Below the pieces are notes generated by a model. It did no database searches, was not told where the DNA came from, and was given only the letters and a program-made list of their open reading frames with translations. A stretch of DNA of 64,000 nt from Malus domestica. Lineage: Eukaryota > Streptophyta > Magnoliopsida > Rosales > Rosaceae. Every line of letters begins with the position of its first letter. Position 1 is the first letter of the stretch. A program made the translations under genes and the position numbers. Location of the stretch: contig NC_091674.1 of assembly GCF_042453785.1 (NCBI RefSeq), positions 25,002,001 to 25,066,000 on the forward strand, given 5' to 3'. This document shows positions 49,662 to 60,701 of the stretch, piece after piece.

Positions 49662-52011
49662 GGCCTCGTTTGGCACATCGGCACCGGATAGTACTAATAA
49701 CCAGAATACGGTGTTTGGTGTCCGTTTGTATTAAATAGCCATCGGATTAAATAATCCGAGTGCACCTACTTTATACGGTAAAGTTTCGCTTGCCTATTCC
49801 CTCCAAAACCACGGTACAATTTAGTCGGGTGAAATCTCTCGCTCTCTCCTTCCTCTCCTGACGCACTCTCGGTCCTCTCCAGCCGCTCTCTCTGCCTCTC
49901 GCGCGCTTGCTCTCTCGTGAATCCCAGTTAGTCTTCTCAAACGCCTTCTTCTTCGTTTGAATCCCAGTTCATCTTCTCATTTTTCTTCTTCTCCCCAGGT
50001 TCCGCCCCTCCCTCTGTTCTCCCCCCCTTCTATTTTTCTTGCAATTTTCTTTCAATTGATTGAATCTAGTTATTGTTTTCTCTCTAATTATGCAATTGAT
50101 TATGTAATTTTGTGTTTTAATTAGAATTTTCGAATTTTAAGTTTTGCTGTTGGGGTCGAATTTTGGATTTGTTGTTGGTGTTGAACTTTCATCCATATCA
50201 GTATATTGTTTAGTACTTGGGATTGGGTGTGGAATTTTAGATTCTTCATGAACACCAGCAGTATTCGTTGTAGCTTTCGGTTCCTAACTTCCTATCACAT
50301 TTAGCTCCATAAAAATATGATCTTTTCGCTGCCTCTTCTTCCTCCCAAGTTTTTTCACAGAAAAATTTGAGCTTGGAACACATTTCATTTTCTTTCTGTG
50401 ATTTCAAATGTGAAAGTCGGTGGAATATGTGATTCTGTAATCTGGGTATATTTTGGTTTGAGTTTTGAGGCTCTGTTTGGTTGCTGAGAAAATCGATGGA
50501 GGGAAACTCTGGAGCTAAGCTATACATTTTCCTGTGCTCACTGTTTTTGAAGCATTAAACTTTCTTTTTTGTATCACATTAAAATAAAAACTTTCCCTTT
50601 TTCTACTTTGTTCATCTGATTGCTCTGCAGCCAAAAGAGCATGATTGGCACTGCTTAGTCAGTGAAGCAATGGTTTCATCTTTTTGCTTGATGGGTTTGT
50701 TTAATTTATGTTTGATTAATTGATGCTATTGCTTTGATTGTTATTGATATTATTTGCTTGCATTTCCCATTCCCTATGATTTGTTTTCATTTTGATGAAT
50801 AAAGAGAAACTCATTTTGAAGTATGAAATGTGCATCCTGGTTTTGGTTGATGAGTTCTCATGCTATTCCGTTTTCAGTGTTATTATGCATTTTTGCTTTA
50901 ATTAGCCAATAATCATGTCTTCCTGTGTCCTTCTTATGTTCTTACTTATATGTATAATGTCACGCTTCAGTTACTTAATTATTTGCCACTATCTAATAAT
51001 GTTATTTTATATTTTCACTAGACATGGATGAAAGAAAGATTGTGGCATGCTTCATTGTTAAGTTGTGGTACTTGAATATTGTGACTTGGTTGATGATGTG
51101 GTTCATGATGAATCATAATTCAGCTAGGAGGCGGAATCTGCAACTTGCACTTAGAAATTCAAGTACCAAGAAAAGGAAGAGGTCAGCTGCTAATGATAAT
51201 GATCTTGCTGTGACATTTAAAGAAATGATTTCTGAATCAGTCGATAAGTTGGGTGAAATTTTACAAGCTGTTTTTGGGAAAGGAGTGGATTCAAAACCTG
51301 AGATTGCTTCAGAATTGTCAAAGATGGATTTGTCTATTGAGGATCAAATCAAGGCACTGATTATCCTTTTTGAAAAGCCACATAATGAGAGGACATTCTT
51401 GTCTTTGGATGGTGCAATGAAAAAATCATTCGTACTCATGTTACTTGGACAAAGTAACCGCAATTGACATTGGAAAACAACAACATTATATTTTGTTAAA
51501 AGCAACATGCATATCTTTTTTTTAAAGCTACAACATGTATAATTTTGGGTACTTGGACAAATTGCTTCTTACTGAAAGCAAAGTAGCAGCATGCATATAT
51601 TTTGGCTATCTGGACAAACTGTTTCTTACTGAAACCAACTTGCATTTGTATATTTTGTGAACTTGGATATGTGGTTGGATTAATCTATATAACGTAACGA
51701 TTGTAGTTGTGTTTTGTGAACCTTCTTTTATGTTATTGGAAAAGATTTTGAATTTGATGTATGGAATTTGAAATTTTGTATGGTTTTCAATATGTATAAA
51801 TATGAGAAAAGTTCAACAAACAAACAAAGATTTGTCAAATATTTTTTTCTTCCTTTTTCTTATCTGGTTCAGTACCAAACATAGTATAAATAATATAATC
51901 ATTAGTTTGATACTGCATCAAACGTCCAACTAATTTAGTCAGTACTATCCGGTGCTTATTTATCATATCCGACAAAAATAGGTAGTACAGTCCAAGTTGC
52001 CAAATGAGGCC
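49662..52011. mobile_element. PIF/Harbinger-like DNA transposon, non-autonomous (~2.35 kb)
   Basis: Terminal inverted repeats GGCCTCGTTTGGCA (left) and TGCCAAATGAGGCC (right) match at 13 of 14 positions. CACCGGATAGTACT (left) pairs with AGTACTATCCGGTG further in on the right. The 3-bp flanks are TAT on both sides, a short duplication of the kind left by PIF/Harbinger elements (more usually TTA or TAA). The interior has a C/T-rich leader and one frame at 51024-51467, but no full DDE transposase. It lies 129 bp upstream of the Kelch gene start codon, in its 5' region. Confidence 0.75.
51024..51467 (+). CDS. small ORF in the Harbinger-like element (Myb/SANT-ORF1-like C-terminus)
   Basis: 147 residues. 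The first ~35 form a hydrophobic stretch (IVKLWYLNIVTWLMMWFMM) ending in RRR, like the N-terminal leader seen in many PIF-type transposase ORFs. The rest has a basic KKRKR patch and a helical end (MDLSIEDQIKALIILFEKPH, then SFVLMLLGQ) that resembles the C-terminus of the Myb/SANT-like ORF1 proteins of Harbinger elements. It could therefore be a fusion made by internal deletion. The function is unknown and there is no DDE core. A splice acceptor-like CACTAG sits just before the start codon. Confidence 0.5.
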   Translation: MDERKIVACFIVKLWYLNIVTWLMMWFMMNHNSARRRNLQLALRNSSTKKRKRSAANDNDLAVTFKEMISESVDKLGEILQAVFGKGVDSKPEIASELSKMDLSIEDQIKALIILFEKPHNERTFLSLDGAMKKSFVLMLLGQSNRN

Positions 52012-52767
52012 TATAAGTGACTATGTTGATTTCGGCGCAATGTCGTTTATTTGGATAGTGATCTACTGGTAGCTGGGTCGCTGGGTTGGTTGTCGGTTTT
52101 TAAAGCAGTGAGGCCCAGCCCAAATGTGAGGATTGGTAAGACTGGGCCTTGTTTCGGCCCAAATAATTAGTACGACTAGGGATTTTTTTTTTTTTTTTTG
52201 AGTAAATAGAAATTTTTTATACTAGGAAAGGGGAAGTTCACCTAAACCACACAATGAGTAACCTGATTTAGTATTGAATTTGTCATCCATGAAATTGGAA
52301 CCTAAAACGACTCGAGAATGTTAGGTCACACTCTAACATCTTCCCTTTTTTTTTCTTTTTTTTGGCCATTCGGTTTTTTTCTTCAATCAACAACTACTCC
52401 ACATAGAGGTGAAAATTTTCTCGTTGTTTCTCGGCTGCCAAACAGAATTTACCGACGCGCCGTACCTGGTAAGTATTTTGCCCTTTTACTCACATATTTT
52501 CACTGTTTTAACTATAATATTATATATTTTTTGGATTGTTTGGATACCAAGAAAACCCTGATTTACTAAAACCCTAAATTCAACGAGGCTAATTGTTTGT
52601 TGTTGAATTAGAACTAATCCAACTAGTAATTAGGTTTTATTGTAGATTAGGAGATCAGGAGATTTTTTTTCTGAATTTCGTGCATATTTTACCCCCATAT
52701 ATGTAATGTATAATTTTCTATGGATACTTAAACCCTCGTAAAATGCTTGTTAATCGTCAAAATTACA
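52012..52767. other. intergenic DNA, no gene seen
   Basis: Continuation of the pre-insertion Kelch promoter side, a T-run near 52175-52200, and AT-rich DNA. A frame near 52318 has no recognisable content. Confidence 0.45.
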
Positions 52768-54423
52768 TGGTGTTCGTCGCAGGAATCTCCTGGCGGACGA
52801 GCACACAGCTCCCCTGGGAGAATGGCGTCGGTTGAGGGTATCTGTCGTACTTCTGCTTTCTTCTCGGACTCGCTCGGGCAAGCCTTTGTCGGGCAGATCT
52901 TGGTCGGGCAAGACACACTTCGGGCAAGGCTCGTCGGGCAGTTCTGAAAGAGAAGGACAGAGTTAATTTGAAAGGGTGCCTTTGTGGGGCCTTAGGTGTA
53001 GGCCTTAAGGCTCACAATCAAGATTAACTTTGTCGTGCTCAGGCGTGCCACTGCCATCTTTAGTATGGCAGATGTTGAATGGGTGTTAAGCTTTGATTGA
53101 ATATGTATGCGCCCGAGAAACCAAGTTAGATATAACAGGTGCCTTTGTGGGGCCTTAGGTATAGGCCTTGAGGCTTCCTGTCAACCTAAACCAGCGCTTG
53201 GATGTATCATATTTGGTCTTTTATGGTTGCCAGAGTCTTATCACTATTATACCTTTGATTATCTGAATCCAAGAGGTAGGACGAACCCAAATGAGTGCCT
53301 TTGTAGGGCCTTAGGTATAGGCCTTGAGGCTTCCCATCAGAGTTAATCCTTATACTCGGACCAACTAGACCGCAACATGAAATGAAGCTAAATAGATGCC
53401 TTCGTGGGGCCTTAGGTGTAGGCCTTGAGGCTTTCTATCAGAATTCACTCCGTGCTTAAGCCTTTTCTACGAATCAAGATATAATAGCAACAAAACGGAG
53501 AAATAGATTGATTACTTGCGCCCCAAGTAACTTCGGACTTCTCGCTTATCAAGGATTGTCGTGGATGGGTTGAGTCCACATAGAGTTCTTTTTTATGCCT
53601 TGAGGCCAAGGACTTTACTGATCTTTAAATTACATGCCCGCGGGCTTAAGACTTAGATCTGATTTGAACTCTGACGCGATTCAGATCGGATTCAAGTGCT
53701 GAAGACTCATTTTCATTATGACTTTGCTAGAAATAACTTGTATATAACTGGGAATATATAACATGTTATTGTGCTTTTAAAAGAAAGAAAAGACAAAGAC
53801 AGAGCAAAGATAGTCGGGTAAGTTTGAACCTTATCGGCCAAGGCTGAACTTCTTACAAAATCTATCTTTGTGGCTCTGTCAGAGGTCTGAAAGCTTTTAG
53901 AGGGGTTGACGGGGGAGAAGAGGATACAAAATGAATCGATACCACCATGAACACGGTAGCAGAGCTATTACAGGGGTTTGGGAAGGTTTATCCCGAATGG
54001 GATGAAGGCTTGTGCTGACTACAGCTTCGTTGAAGGCAAATCTGGCTTGAGCAGAGTTTTGGCTTTTGTTTGTTTGTTTGAGTGTCCTTAATTCTGTCTT
54101 CTCTTCCTCCTTTTATAGACGACTTCAGCTTGGGTTCCTGTAGCAATAGCGGTGCCCGAATGCGGTTTGGTGATGACTCACTAGCTTTTTTACATGAATG
54201 CCACCAATAAAGTACTTTATTGGGCTGTGTAGTGACTGAATAGCCTACCCCCTGTGGTCTTTGAGTAGGTAAGCATGTGGCTTTTGTAACTTGTGCCCAG
54301 CCGAAAGCCTCTTTCCTGCCTCCTAAGTTTTCCTCTGGGCCTTGGGTTTGGGCCGACTTTCTCTCTGGCCCAAAGTTCAGATTTTATCCCAAACACATGG
54401 TTTTTGAACTTTTATCGGTAACA
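52768..54423 (-). mobile_element. probable solo LTR (Gypsy-like, ~1.65 kb)
   Basis: The segment can be bounded as TGGTGTTCGTCG...TATCGGTAACA, with TG...CA ends. On the minus strand it has a strong TATA box CTATAAAAGGAGGAAGAG near 54100-54119, built like the LTR promoter of the 5-10 kb Copia element. The 5-bp flanks TTACA and TGTGT do not match, so the ends are uncertain. An alternative bound uses ACATG at 52765 and 54421. It contains no gene. Confidence 0.4.
52976..53440. repeat. four copies of a ~38-bp unit, irregularly spaced
   Basis: GTGCCTTTGTGGGGCCTTAG followed by GTxTAGGCCTTxAGGCT occurs near 52976, 53139, 53295 and 53397, at spacings of about 163, 156 and 102 bp. The core is palindrome-like (AGGCCT). 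Located inside the probable LTR. Confidence 0.85.
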
Positions 54424-54458
54424 TGTGTTTCTCGGAAACCGCATCGTATATATCGCAA

Positions 54459-55690
54459 ATGGGTTCGAAATCAAAGTCAAAGCGTCGCAAAGCATGCACT
54501 AGAGATAGGATCAGTGATTTACCGGATGATATTCTTGGCCACATTCTTTCCTACAAGACATGTTGTAAAGACCTGTGTTTTATCACACAGAGGGAAACAT
54601 ATGTCGACTTCTGGTCCGAATTTAGACCTATTTGTGTTTCACAGGATATGATAAAGGTCGTACCACGGGGTTTGTAGATCAAGTATTTCTCTTCCTTGGT
54701 CGTCAAACATGCATAAAGTTCATCGTTGTCGCAGAATAGAGGATTATTTTGATCGTATTGATGCTTGGATTTGCACTGCCACTGGGCGTAATGTTGTTGA
54801 ACTCGACCTTCAAGTTTATGTTTCCGTTGCTTCAGTCCTACAGTCCTACCTCAATTTGTTTCCTGAGGCTCAAGTACCTCCATGTTACAATACCTTAATT
54901 TCTTGACTAATTTCTTGACCAATCAAGAAGCGCTTTTCATGTCGCCCTGCGCTTGAAGATTTGATTATAGATGGACATTTTGCTATGCCTAAGGATGGTT
55001 CAACCGTAAACATAACTGTCAATGCACCTAAATTGAAAGGACTACGAATAAGTTTGGACGATGTTCGTATGGAAGTTGAGGATGTGGAGAAGCTTTGTAT
55101 TGTTGCTGATGTCTCAAATCTTGAGAAGTTGGATCTGAAGAGAACTTTATGGATGCTATTCCTTGAAGAAACTGAAGGCCCCTTAGGCAGGTAGGGTTTT
55201 GCCCGTGTTATAATGTTGATAAAAAACATAGGATTTTGGCAGAAATCTTCACTGTCAAGTATTTGTTCCTTTCAGCTTCATTTTTAGGGGATTCTCGTAT
55301 CGAATATCAATGTACTTTGCCTACGGTTAATCACTTGAACCTCTTGGAGCTATGTCTTTCAGTATGCCACGCTTGGAAATCACTAACAAACGCGCTCAAG
55401 GTATCGCCCAAACTGAAATATCTTGAATATCGATGTTCCTTTGCCTACATTTAACAATTTGTAACTGCTTGGAGCTACGTCTTTCAGTATGCTACGCTTG
55501 GAAATCACTAACAAACACGCTCAATGCCCCTGTGAGCATCATCCTAAGTCGATACTAGATGCCTCAGGACTATTTGCATACGAGGATTCAAGGGGCGACC
55601 AGATAAGTTGGAGGCGGCCGAGTACTTGTTGAATCATGGCAAGGTTTTGAATAAGTTGACAATTGATACTTGTGAGTTGTGATCTTAATG
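54459..55690 (+). pseudogene. F-box/LRR/FBD-type pseudogene
   Basis: The start MGSKSKSKRRK leads into an F-box (DRISDLPDDILGHILSYKT), which would bind SKP1 in an SCF ubiquitin ligase. The frame stops after VVPRGL. Later pieces in other frames are LRR-like: RNVVELDLQVYV, LEDLIIDGHFAMP, LKGLRISLDDV and LEKLDLKRTLW. A final FBD-like ending has AEYLLNHGKVLNKLTIDTCEL. At least four stops or frameshifts separate the pieces. It lies immediately beside the probable solo LTR. Confidence 0.75.
55299..55528 (+). repeat. ~130-bp internal duplication in the F-box pseudogene
   Basis: CTTGGAGCTATGTCTTTCAG, GTATGCCACGCTTGGAAATC and ACTAACAAACGCGCTCAA are repeated about 130 bp later with a few changes. This duplicates one LRR-coding unit and contributes to the frame loss. 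Confidence 0.8.
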
Positions 55691-58600
55691 AAAAATTAAT
55701 GAAGTAGAGCGGAAATTTTCAAGGTTGTATGTGGGTTCAAAGACTTGTAAAATTGAGTGAATCCTTTGAAATTTGTGAATGTACTTCTATCTATCCGATA
55801 GAACATGAATTTTATCTGCAGTTGTAGCGCAACCATATGAAATCTGTTGTACTTCTTAACCTGCCTTGTAAGTTTGCTAGACAAGGTTAGTTTTGCTATG
55901 TTCTAGAATTTAGAACAACTACTCCATTACATTAATAAAATGCGATTTATTCTTATAGTTGATGAAAATTCTTCATCATTTAATATACGAAGCATATAAT
56001 GTATTGGAAAACAAAAAAGGGGGCGATTTGGGGGGTGGCTATGGATACGGTACTTTTATCTTCATAACCATATTCAAAACCGCATCGGATAATTTTAGTT
56101 TCTTCATATACGTCTCAATACTATAAATAACCACATCCAAATCGTCCTCAAATGATTGGGTAACCGCACAAAACAAATTTAACGGGTATAGTTTTCATCC
56201 CTAACTAGGTGAGCCTTCTAGTCAGGGAATGGAGTTGGCTAAGGGTGAGCTTGTGCCTGGATCAGCATCAAAGTCACACTCTATATAAGGCATATCACAA
56301 CACTAATCTCAATTCAGAAAATCCTTGCATCATCCCACTATATGGCAAGTCGTATTTTAAGTTCCTACTTCCTAAGACTTTGAAGACAAGAACACCAAAA
56401 AAGGCAATGACTTTTGACTTTTTTTTCTTTTAACTGAGTATTAGGTAAATGAATTAGCAAATTGGTATCAATTAGTATTAAAAAAATAGTCATCATGTTC
56501 TCTGTTTTCAAGAAATGCTTGTAATATTCTCACTTGGGCTCTTTTGTTCTACTTTTGTGAATCTCCTTCCCATTTTGAAGTTTGATGACCGTCACCTTAT
56601 ACTTTCTAAATCACCCTCTAAAGATCAACTCTCCCAAAAAAAATAACCAAATAAAAAATCTTTTAACCTTGCAATTAACATTGGAAATTTTAGTGTTTAA
56701 GTGAATCAATTTGTCTATTTATTGAATAACTATTTCGGGTTTTTTGACAAAAAAAATAATAAGATTCGGGTTTAGTTTAATTTTTGCGTATACAATCTCT
56801 AAAGGGCAATCTAAAAAGTAAACGGTTTCGATCATCAAGCAACAATGTAATAATGAGGAGAGCCGAAAATGTAAAGGGCAAATGTCCAAATAAGAAGGTT
56901 GCTAATACTCTTCCTCTTTTTAATGTGTAATATATAAAAGAAGTATATGATAATTTTTAGCATGTCAATAACAACTCTAAATTAAATTATCAACTTAGCG
57001 ATGATTAGAAATTTAAGCAAGTGCATAGTTTCCTAAAGACAAAAAAAAATTTGTGAGAGATACCCTCTTAAAAGTAGTGCTTCTTCCATCTACGCTGCTG
57101 GCGTTGCTTTTGCTTCTTCCCTTCCCTATACTTGGGTTTTGGTCCTTACCTTTTTTTTAAGTAATGCCAAACCCTAACACTAATTTCTCAGTGTTTCTCC
57201 TTTTTATGGTGTAAAAAAATTAATATTTTCTCTTCTTTCTTGTCTCTTAAAAGGAGAACCCACTGTCGTTTAAAGCTTCATATGTACAATATATAAAATT
57301 TCTAATTCTGCGCATGCGATTGGTAAAAACGTAGAACTTGTATAAATGTAATTAGGGTTCATGGTTTTGAAGTTATAGCCCCTCCAAAAGGGTTTCGAAG
57401 TGATCCGCCAAAAAAAAACCCCTCCCACGAATATGTTCTTTAGAACTTCCACGAAACGATATGTGTACTCTTTTCTACTAATAATAGATGAGTGAAAAGT
57501 TGAAACCATCTAACGCATGAATAGGATCGCATTTGCATCGAAGTCCCAACGAGTCTTCTCACGTAATTAGCTACACATGAGGATAAAGGTAAAGATAGCT
57601 AGAGAAAAATGAAAGTTCACTCATACATCTAAGTTTTCTTACAATAATGTGTATATTTCCCTTATTATTTGATTAATTACGCAATGAAAATATAAACACA
57701 AAACTGGTAATATATACAACTAGTTACAAGACCGTTTTTCTCCTCTAAAAGATTAATGCTAATTAATTTAAGATAAAGTGTAATTAAGCTAAATTTGAGT
57801 GCAGCGTTTAAACCTTTGATGGCTACCTAGATTCTTTTAACTAGTGGACAACAAGTGACAATGGTTTGGCACCTTTAAATAATATTATTGTTTTCATTTC
57901 TTTAATTGCATGCGTCGTTACTCACATCTTTTAATGTATTTATATACTTTAGCTTTTTTTATTTATATTATTGGCTTTTTAAAGGCTATTGCCCACTATT
58001 TACTTCAATTTTTATTTTGTTGCTAATGCACGTCACAAATTCGAAGCCGTACACTACATTTTAAGGATACAAACATTGAGTACAAACTTTTAGCTTAAGA
58101 GTTAGGAAAACCCCAACACTCTTAAAGGTCCACAAGAGATACGATGCTTCCTTGATCTTAAAATTATAAATATAAAAACATTTTTAGATCCTAAAAGATT
58201 TTGATTTTGGAATTCTCAATCTAATCATCAATAAATAAGTGAATAATTAAGCAAAAACTAACTCAAAAATCATATATATTTTCTTGCTGGGCCCAAGTTA
58301 GTGTAAAGATAAGAGATTTAGGTGCAAGGTTAGATTAATTTGGACCGTTCCCCTCATCGTTTAGTCGTCAAGGAGTCAAACCTCCTCAGAACCCTAAAAA
58401 AATTTGAGCACGAAACCAGATCATATCAAATTTAAAGGAGATATTTGATAGACATTTTATTATGCATGATTGCATGATTACATGTCATGTGCAATGTTAT
58501 TAAGTATATAATTAGGTAGGCACAAAAAAAGACGTGATTAAGATCAAGTTTTGTTATCATATGTATTCGAGTTACAAATATACTTTATTACATGAGGAAA

Positions 58601-59165
58601 TTAATAATTAAAATTAACACGTAAATTAGGATATTCCGCCACTTCAATAGAACACAATAATTTCTCAAGTTATTGATATCAAACTCACATGAGTGATTAT
58701 AATGCATGACTTTAGTATATTTAGTTGCAATATGTCCGTTTATTAACCAACCTTCGATGAATTTGGGTTTATTTAAGAATAATACATTTTGTCAACCATT
58801 TTTGTTTTACAAATTTCCCACATTATACCTCTATAGACATTGACTTTAAAAAAAAAAATCCAATATAAATAGTAAACAATTATTTAAAAAAAAAAAAAAA
58901 AGTCAATCTAATTGTTCTTCTCTTCCTCCAGCAAAGATTGTCATCCCACATACAGAGCATGTTAGGTTGTCGAACATCTACGTCCAAGTTGTTCAGAATT
59001 TAAGATTTCCAAAACCCTAGCGAGTCTCCACAAAATACTGGATCATCACATGTATAATGAAAGAGGAGAGCCATCACAAAACTGCCTTCTTTTGTTGGAG
59101 TGAACTGTCAAAACCTATTGCACATCTTTCACAAATTTAGAATTCATTTGCGTGTGTTTTTGTTG
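55691..59165. other. gene-poor AT-rich DNA
   Basis: Some 3.5 kb without a credible gene. It has homopolymer A runs (58845, 58890) and many stops in all frames. No paired TE ends or recognisable domains were found. Confidence 0.5.
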
Positions 59166-60701
59166 ACCCTAGAAACTACAAAGCCTACGTGGCGCGCAGG
59201 CCGAGTATTTTCTAAGCTAACTACGTCCTTCGGTGATTGCGGGGCGTGCCAACTCGTCGGCCGAGCTCGACCGAGGAGTAAATTTGTTGATGTTGCGTTG
59301 AGCGCGCTGATGACTTCTGTGTCTTGCGATTGCGGCCGAGGAAGGAACAATTCTCGGCCTCTTGGGTTCTAGAGCCTGAAGACAAGGCTGCTAAAATGCG
59401 AAGTTCACGAACCGAATTCGGCTTCCAACGTGCCGAATACAATAACCTGGTAACACCTCACTTCGCCGAGAAGGCTGATGAGATGACCTCGACCAATAAG
59501 GATTCAGAAATCCTTCTCGACCGAGACTTGGATAGGTAACCAGTCGTCCTCGCCGTAGTGCTGTTGATGCCAACGGAAGATGCTGCGAGATCGGCTGATT
59601 CTACGGTGACAGAGCTATCTATGCCGACTTAAGATATCACCGGTTGCTTTCACAGTGCTGTTGATGCCAACGGAAGATGTGTCAGCGAAAAAGAAAAAGA
59701 AAAATCACAAGTTGTGAGAGTTTGCGCAGGGCAATTTTGTATTGATTTTTGTAGGGCTTTTCCTGATGCACAGCGTCCCCTATTTATAGTACTGAACCTT
59801 GAGTCCGAGTTTACATCCTACTCGGACTAGGTTTCCATCTCCGGATCACCTCGACCAATCCTACACCTACTAGGACTATGAACCTAGTCCTTAGCTAAGC
59901 TGGATTAGTTTCCTGGATATCCGATCCCGTTGAGACTCCCCATTGCACTAGGATTCGTCCTAACCGCCCTAGGTTTGAACTCCCACGGGTTGACCGATCC
60001 ATGGTCCTTTTGCCGCCTGGCCTCCTAGGCCGAGAGTGATCCTACCCTCGGCCCAAACTATTATTTTGGGCCCAAACATTGCCCCCTCGCTTCTGAGGTC
60101 CTCGGCCTGAAATCTTCGGCCGAGTTTCGGCCTTGAAGAAGTGAATCTACCACTCAGGATCCTAATACCCGAGTTCCAAGGCGCATTTATTGAGTACGAT
60201 CGCACGATCTTGAACCTGCTAACCCACTCGCCACGTGGCGTCTTCTAACATGGCCAATCCCCCGTAATGACGTCTAAGGCGTGCGGCAGCCTGAACCGTC
60301 TTGCCATCATGACCACTATCTCAATCCGCGAGCCACTACTTCAGTCCGTGAGCCCACTTGTCATCGTGCGGGCGTCGAACCGTCTTTCGTTATTAATTTC
60401 GCCGTCACACGCAACCCTGCGCCCCCAAAACCCTGACCTTCGGTCTTCTCAACCGCATTTCCCAAATGTTCATCATGATCAACAATTCCTTCGGTCGATT
60501 TTGCCCTTTGTTTTGAATTTCGAACGATTGCTCTTCCCCCTACAACTCTATAAATACCGAAATTCCCTCATTTGTACCTTTACGCTCTCAAACCTCCTGA
60601 AATCCTCTGCCGTTGATTTCTAGTGCATTTCCCTTATTCCAAGTCTTCGTCTTTAAGTCCCCAACCCAGACAACCCTTCTACTCCGTGCTTCTTTCTCAC
60701 A
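59166..60701. other. GC-richer TE-type leader/LTR region upstream of the PMD gene
   Basis: Composition changes sharply near 59170 to GC-rich sequence full of CGGCCGAG and TCGACCGA words, as in the PMD gene beyond. GTGCTGTTGATGCCAACGGA occurs twice (59558 and 59655). A minus-strand TATA (ACTATAAATAGGGG) lies near 59788-59801. The pattern is that of a retroelement LTR or leader, but I could not pair the ends. Confidence 0.45.
60548..60556 (+). promoter_or_regulatory. TATA box upstream of the PMD gene
   Basis: CTATAAATA lies about 154 bp before the MASFISKLSREC start codon, with a pyrimidine-rich leader after it. A plausible core promoter of the mobile-domain gene. Confidence 0.6.

Noticed and set aside
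52318-52569. 83-codon plus-strand frame
   Set aside because: Low-complexity phenylalanine-rich translation of a T-rich tract; no domain or context.
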